From an uncultured Acidobacteriota bacterium (GTDB taxonomy: Bacteria; Acidobacteriota; UBA6911; RPQK01; JAJDTT01): a stretch of 64,000 bases of DNA. Position 1 is the stretch's first letter, and the number at the start of each line of letters is the position of its first letter. A model generated the notes under the pieces. The model worked only from the letters and a program-made list of their open reading frames with translations, made no database searches and was not told the DNA's origin. Both the position numbers and the translations under genes were made by a program. The stretch lies in the NCBI GenBank assembly GCA_951812665.1, contig CATOST010000039.1:1-64000 (forward strand), given 5' to 3'. Positions 63,779 to 64,000 of the stretch are shown piece by piece.

Positions 63779-64000
63779 CTACGGCTCCTGGATGGCCTCC
63801 GGAACCAAATCTCCCAATCCGAGTCCGGGAGAAGTGGGCAGTTCCAGATAACCTCCGCTCTGTTCCAGGGGACGTTCGAACAGCCCCCGGTGAGCCGTCT
63901 CCAGGCGCAGGAGGTCGTCAGGCAGGGACCGGAATCCGGCAAAGGCCGGGTACTCGATCAGGATGCCGTTTCCCACCGTGGCCAGAACGTTCAGGTGGGC
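63779..64000 (-). CDS. C-terminus of a mandelate racemase/muconate-lactonizing (enolase superfamily) enzyme, partial
   Basis: The frame is open to the window edge: LNVLATVGNGILIEYPAFAGFRS...GGYLELPTSPGLGLGDLV ending IQEP. GILIEYP and the terminal PxxPGLGL are typical ends of the barrel domain. The catalytic residues lie beyond the window. It ends ten bases before the dehydrogenase-like gene, so these share a transcript and probably a sugar-acid or aromatic-acid pathway. Confidence 0.75.
   Translation of the reverse strand, partial: AHLNVLATVGNGILIEYPAFAGFRSLPDDLLRLETAHRGLFERPLEQSGGYLELPTSPGLGLGDLVPEAIQEP

Overview
GC-rich bacterial chromosome segment, most consistent with an Acidobacteriota-type genome. 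This is inferred from gene order (thrS-infC-rpmI-rplT-pheS-pheT-zapA-rny-ymdB; tgt-yajC-secD-secF followed by tonB-exbB-exbD-exbD and a TPR lipoprotein) and from DUF1501/PSD1-type cytochrome proteins; no rRNA gene is present to settle the phylum. No transposase, integrase, phage gene or CRISPR array was seen.

Layout. 1-8 kb (+): a frameshifted DMFA-like gene running off the left edge, a sugar nucleotidyltransferase, a Tat-exported DUF1501 protein, a frameshifted PSD1 multidomain c-type cytochrome protein and a uronate isomerase-like enzyme, then a convergent frameshifted sialidase-like lipoprotein. 9.2-11 kb: tRNA-Thr(CGT) with a good promoter, then three tandem paralogous small exported proteins. 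11-17.6 kb (-): a TPR protein, an M16 peptidase pair (one catalytic, one without the zinc motif), a frameshifted exported protein, and a perM / ABHD18-like hydrolase / THEP1-type NTPase operon whose last two genes carry frameshifts. 17.8-21.2 kb (+): methyltransferase, then an ECF sigma / zinc-finger anti-sigma / membrane-anchored Spy-like protein / outer-membrane barrel series. 21.3-24.3 kb: DUF4159 protein, an S41-family protein that appears to have lost its Ser-Lys dyad, HU, tRNA-Val(GAC).

24.3-50.6 kb is an intact housekeeping core: translation (thrS, infC with an AUU start, rpmI, rplT, pheS, pheT), cell division (ZapB-like, zapA), a probable 6S RNA, RNA turnover (rny, ymdB), DNA repair (uvrA, recA), tRNA modification (tgt), protein export (yajC, secD, secF), a TonB energy-transduction operon with its own sigma-70 promoter, the stringent-response enzyme (rsh), rpmB and a 3-hydroxyacyl-CoA dehydrogenase. 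50.7-64 kb is accessory again: tRNA-Gln(TTG), a frameshifted metal-efflux permease, a MetE-like protein, amidohydrolases, an alkyltransferase-like (ATL) repair protein, a sialidase-like protein, and a catabolic group (LLM flavin enzyme, M20 peptidase, class III aminotransferase, amidohydrolase, DHDPS-family lyase, a D-2-hydroxyacid dehydrogenase-like protein with altered catalytic residues, and the end of an enolase-superfamily protein).

The strongest overall pattern is that indels and one internal deletion break at least eight accessory genes in 1-17 kb and 50-57 kb, while no gene in the 17.8-50.6 kb core is broken. The other notable signals are the three-paralog exported family, two probable pseudoenzymes, a ThrRS without a TGS domain, an approximately 165-bp inverted-repeat element placed against the rplT stop codon, and a hairpin repeat found after two genes.
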